This document shows, in pieces, positions 56,301-62,300 of a DNA stretch of 64,000 nucleotides. Both the position numbers and the translations under genes were made by a program. The DNA comes from Spiribacter salilacus (GTDB taxonomy: Bacteria > Pseudomonadota > Gammaproteobacteria > Nitrococcales > Nitrococcaceae), in NCBI RefSeq assembly GCF_009649225.1, contig NZ_WJPP01000002.1, positions 186,001-250,000 of the forward strand. The letters are read 5' to 3'. Every line of letters begins with the position of its first letter. Position 1 is the stretch's first letter. The notes below the pieces were generated by a model. It saw only the letters and a program-made list of their open reading frames with translations. It ran no database searches and was not told the origin of the DNA.

Positions 56301-59300
56301 AGGCGCTCGTCCGTGCCGGTGGCATTGGTCATCACACTGGCAAAGGTGATGTCCGAGCTACCCGCATCCATCACGGTATCGGCAATCATCTGGCTGGCGC
56401 CGGTGACGGTTTGGCCACCCACCGAAGTAATCGTCGCGCCGAGCTCTATGACGCCGCCTGTTGCGCTGGTCTCAAGCGAGAGTGCCGATGCCGAGCTGCT
56501 GTTGGCCTGGATGGCGTTGCTGACGGTGAGCTTGGCACCACTCGTCTCCAGATGAATATCGCCATCGGCCAGAACGCCGCCGGCACCCACTTCCATGTCG
56601 CCAGCGCTGACGATCGTCAGTGCACCCACCGGCGCATCCGGCGTCACACCCGCCACCAGCCAGCCGATGTCGTTGCCGGTGTTGGTGAGTGTGAAATCGC
56701 CGGTGCCTTCAAGCACCAGCTCATCCACCGCCATGCTGTTGGTCTGCGTGACCGTGCCGTCAGTGATCAAAGTGAGGCGCTCGGTACCACCCGATGCGTT
56801 CGTCATCGCCCCGTCAAAGACAATATCGGCATCAAGCGTGTCGGTCCCCACGGCATTCAGCGTGGTATCTGCCATCATCCGGGCGCTGCCGGTGTAGAGC
56901 TGATCACCCACGGAGGTGATATCGGCACCGAAGCGGATTTCACCGCCGCCGGTCGCCTCAAGCGTCACGGCGCGGCCGGTGCCAGCGCTGTCGTTGGCAT
57001 CGCTCTCGGTGTCTATCGCTTCGTTGATCGTGAGGTTAGCGCCGGTGCTGGTCAGATCCACAACCGATGTGCTGTAAATGCCGGTAAAGCCGCCCGCGGT
57101 GCCCACCGCCATATCACTGTTGCTCACAATGGTGAGACGGCCGGTGCGGTCAACAGCCGTGCCGGCTGCCAGCACCCCGATTTCGTTGCCGGCGTTCTCC
57201 AGGGTGAAGCCGGCCACACCCTGCAGGGCAAGCTCGGCCACCTTGATTGGCGCGTTGGTCATCTGCGTGACGCCCTGCGGCGCAATCAGGCTCAGCCGAT
57301 CATCCATGTCTTGGGAGGTCACTGCCTTTTCGAAGACAAAGCCCGTCGTGGCCGAATCCAGTGTGATATCACTGGTCAGCGTCACCGTATCCTCGAACGT
57401 CGGGATGGGCGTCGTTACGCCATCAACTTTCTCTGAGAGCCGGCCGCCCTCAGTGTAGATATCCGCGCCCAGGATGGCCGCGCCTGTCACCTTCAGCTTA
57501 TCGATGCGCTGATTGCCACCGACCGTGCCGGCCAGCGTGAGCGTGCCAGTGTTATTGAAAGTGAGCGCAGAGAGGGGCTCGGGGCCGACGGACTGCGTCT
57601 CATTGATGAAAAACTCATCGATCGTGCCATTGAAGACCAGATCACCCGCGCCGCTGTCAAAGGTCGTGTTGCGCGGCAGGGTAATATCACCATTGATGGT
57701 GGTCGTGCTGTTGCCCTGGAAGGTGACGGTCTGATCCGTTGCCGAGCGCGCAGGGACCGTGGGCTCTGGCTGCTCTATGACATTGCCTTCGTCGTCTGTT
57801 ATCGGCTCAGGCAACCCGGCGATGTCCGGCTGCCCAACCGCAAAGCCACCATCGAAGGTGATATTGCCATCGGCCTTGATCACCGAGTCCGGCTCAACAA
57901 ACACATCACCGCTCAACGTCGAGCTGCCGGTGCTGTTCAGCAGTGCGCCCGGATTTTCGGCCGTACCGTCGTCATCGCTATCCACACCCGCGCCGGCCAG
58001 TGTCAGGTCGTTTGTAATGCTTTTGCCATTCAGATCCAGCTGGGTGCCGTCATTCACGGTCACATCGCCGGTGCCGAGCGCACTATTTGCGCCGACTTTC
58101 AGCACCCCACCACTGATCGTCGTGCCATCGGTGTAGGTGCTGCCGCCGGTCAGTGTCAGCGTGCCGCTGTTGAGCTTGGTCAGGCTACCGCCAACAAGAT
58201 CTCTGTTTTCATCCGTGTCCACCGCCACAATATCCGCTGCCAGCGTGAGCGCATCGCTGCGATCAATGAGCAAGGCTGCACCCTCAGACAACTTAATCTG
58301 GCTGCTGCCAATAAAGCCGGTCGTGCCCCCATCACCCAGCTGCAGGCTACCGGCCTGAACGGCCGTCGTGGCGGTTGTGCCCGTACTGTTACCGGTGAGC
58401 ACCAGGGCGCCATTACCGGCCTTGGTCAGCCCGTTGGCCAGTGTGAGCGCGCCACTGATCGTCGAGCTGCTGCCGCCGATATCGGCGGTCATGTCGTCTG
58501 CATCGGCATCGCCGGCCATGGTGAGATCGCCACTGGCGGTGACATTCAGCGTCTGCGCGGTGACATTGCCATCAAGCTGAACATTGCCATCCTGAGCGGT
58601 GATGTTCACCACGGAACCCGTGCTATCCGCCGGGCCGGCACTAATGGCATCGGAGAAGGTGATGTTTCCGGCGGTTGCCAGGAAGTTGGCAGTGGCCGGA
58701 TTGATTGTGACGGCGCCGCCGTAGCTCTGGTTGCCCGCGGTGGTAATGTTCGCGTCAATGGTGGCGGCGTGTTTAATATCCAGCGCGCTTAGCGCGGTGT
58801 TGCCGCCGACTGCACCGTTCAGCGTCAAGCCACCGTCATTATCCAGCGTCAGCACACTGCTGCTGGCACCTGCCGCGGCATCAATGGCGCCGTTAAACGT
58901 GAGACTTCCGACGGTGTTGTTAACCGTGGTGTCGGCGTCGATGGACTGAGCGCCGTCAACGACCACATCGCCGTCACCAGTGAAGGTCAGCGCCATGGCC
59001 GTGCCCGCATCCTTGGCTTGCAGCGTGCCATTGAGCGTGAGATCGCTGGCCGCATTAATCGTGGTGGTCGCACCCAGCGCGATATTGCCATCCAGCGTGA
59101 CCGCCGAGCCGCCAACCACCAGCGCGCCGCCATCGCTCATGCCACTGCCGGTAAGGGCAAGATCATTGGCGATCGAATTGCCATCGAGATTAAGCGCGGC
59201 ACCGTCGTTGACCGTGACCGTGCTGGTACCAAACGGCCCGTCGGTGATGCTGCCCGCGCCACCGGTGGTGGCGCTGCCGGCCTTGAGCACGCCAGCGTTC

Positions 59301-62300
59301 ACCGTGGTGCCGCCGGTGTAGGTGTTGGTGCCGCTCATCGTCAGCGTGCCGGCGCCAGCTTTCACGATGTCGCCGGTGCCGGTGATGTCACCGCTGATCA
59401 CGCCGTTGTTGCCGTCTGTGACGATGTCGAGGCTCAGCGTGTTACCAATATCCAGTGTGGTGCCATTGACGGTTTGCAGGCCGCCCAGTGTGGCGTCACC
59501 TGCGATGGTCAGTGCACCATCGGTCATGTGCAGACGGCTGTCATTCAGGTCAGTGCCCGCATCGGTATCGGTGTAGGTGAGCGAGTCGATCTGTACCGTG
59601 CCGGCCTCGGCGAGTCCGGAAAGCGACGTGTCATCGAACGTGACTGTTTCGCCCTCACCAATCGTCACGCTGGCGACGTTGGCCAGATCTGGAACAACGC
59701 CATCCACCCAGTTATCCCGATCAAACCAGTTGCTGCCATCGCCATCGCCAGACCAGGTTGCAGACTCGGCCCGCGTGATATCAGCCGTGGATGCGGTGTT
59801 GAAGTAGACGTTGCCGACATCCGGTGAGCCGGCCGCGGTGTCTTCCTGATGCAGTGCATTGGTGTTATCAAACGCGATTCGGTAGTTGCCCGCGTCATCA
59901 CCCGCCAGGCCGACACTGCCGATGGTGACATCCTTCCCGGCGCCGACGTTCTTGTCGTCGAAGGTGACCGTGCGATTAATCTGCAGGTCATCGCCCTTGA
60001 CCATGCCGTAATCAGGATTGGGATTATCGAAGGAGACCTCGACGGTGCCATCAGCGTCACCGTCATAGACCTTGTCGTTGGCGGTAAACGTGATATCAAG
60101 CGGGCGCTGGTAAATAATGCCGTCAGAGCCCGAGATCGCACCGATGCTGCCCGGGATGTCGTAGTTGGAGATGTCCGTGCTGCCATCGCCGGAAATATCC
60201 AGCGGCTCATCGGCCGTACCAGCCAGGGTGTAGCTCACGTTCTCACCGGCATCTGCCGAGTCAAACGCGCCCACGCCGCCAGTCACGGTAATGCTCTCGC
60301 CACTCACCAGCCCGGACTCGGCTTTTCCGGACACCGCATCCAGGGAGACCGAAATCTCTTCCGTCATCGCCGTGGTGCCGTCGTAAACCTTGGTCACGCC
60401 ATCACCCTGCACCGACACCGGACGCGGTGTGATGCGCGCCTCCACCGAGGCCGAGGTGTTGATGCTGTAGTCGCTGATCTCAGAGCTGACCGTAGAGCTT
60501 AGCCCAATGTCACCAGTGTCGGAGAAATCCACAAGCAGCTGTGCCGCATCGCTGACATTCGCCGTTGCCGTGTCATCAGCGCCCGCATAGAACATCGTGA
60601 CATCAGCCACGTCGATGGTGAACGTATCTTCGCTCAGCGCGTTGGAGAACAGATACTGCGGCGTAAAGTCAGCATTGGCGCTGGTGCCATCACCCACCTT
60701 GGCATCGGACGTGCCATCGTAGACCTTGCTGACGTCACTATTGGTCAGGCTGATGACCAGCTCGCGCTGATTGATCTTGAGGTTGTTTTCCTCAGCGTCA
60801 TGCGTGAGTGTCTCGGCCGTGCCGGCAACGAGATCCTGACCCCGGATCTTATAGTTGCTGACCAGACCAGTGCCGTCAGAGAAGGTGATCGAACTGATGT
60901 GGTGCGCATCACCCGCGCGGGCGCTGCTGCCCGTGGCCGAATCGATCACCAGCGTCTCGCCCTCAACGAGCCCTGTCGTGTCCTCTTCACCGCTAATCGT
61001 GGTCAAATCAATGGCGGTGGCATTCACTGTGGCCGAGCCGTCGTAGGTCTTTTCGGCCTGAATGGCGAGCGCCCGGCGAGCAATATCCACCTGGTTGTCG
61101 CTAGAGCGGCCCGAGAGATCCGGCAGCTTGTAGTTGCTGGCCTTACCGCCGTTAGTGCCATCACTTAGCTGCATGGCGGTGACGTTGCGATTGCCAGCAT
61201 TGGGGCTTGAGAGCGTGACGTCGGCCTGCTCAAGCGTCTGACTGTCAACCAGATTACCGAGGGTAATCGTTGCCGTGTTCTGGCCGTCGTAGACCTTGCT
61301 GGCGGAGAGCGTGAGCTCACGCGGAGTGATGCGGGCGTTACCCACAACATTCACGGCACTGGCCACCTGATTAGTTCCGGTGCTCAGGTTAGTGGGCATC
61401 AAGTCATAGACGCCCACATCCAGATGCTCGTCCGGCGTTGATGCGGTACGTGTACCCGCATCCGGGGCTTTATCTTCCGCGATATCAAACGAGAGCGTCT
61501 GCCCACCGACGCCGAAGTCAAACGTGTTGCCGCCCGCATCCGTCAGGCTGACGGAGTCCACGCTCGCATCAGCGACGCTGTCGACCGTGACCGTAGTATT
61601 CGTCCCATTGCCATCACCGATATCCGCGGAAGCCGCGGTGAAGTCTCCGTCGCCCGTGACATTGCTCAACTTCACCGTCGTCGTACTCGCACCGGTATCC
61701 TCGGTAACGTCAACGACCAAACCAGAGAGACTGCCCTGAGTGAGGGTGTCGCCCGACTTCACCCCGGTGCCTGTACCGTCGATCACCAGCGACTGGTTCA
61801 CATACTCGGCGGTGACATCCGATGGCGTGTAATCCCGGGTGTCGCCGTAGATGAACTCCGGTGTGGTGTTGGTCGTCACCAGCAGCTCATTGGCTGGAAC
61901 GATGGTGAACGTGCCTTTCTTCTCGGTCACGTTGTAGTTTCCAAGGTCCAGCGCGCCACTGGTTTGCGTGCTGTCGGTGTTCAGGTTCAGGTCATAGACG
62001 CCGACCTGATTGCCGGTGACCGCGCCATCCTCACTGCTGCCTTCATTAGCGCGATCCAGCGTCAGCGTACCGATTTCATGATGCGTGTTCTGCTGAAGAT
62101 CAACAGACCCAGTCTCGGTACCGGGCACAAGGAAAGCCTTGCCCGCAGTAGTGCCATCAATGGTTACGGTCGCACCTCCTCCGTCGATATAGGTATCGCC
62201 GTCCTGCAGCACGACAATCGCCTCGCCTTCGGCAATGCCGGAGAGGGTGATGCCATTGAATCCATCCGGATCATCCGTCTCGATGGAGAACTTGGCGTCA

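Noticed and set aside
52380-57180. Regularly spaced repeats that could suggest a CRISPR array.
   Set aside because: The period is about 500 bp, the repeats are diverged and coding in one open frame, and no cas genes are nearby.
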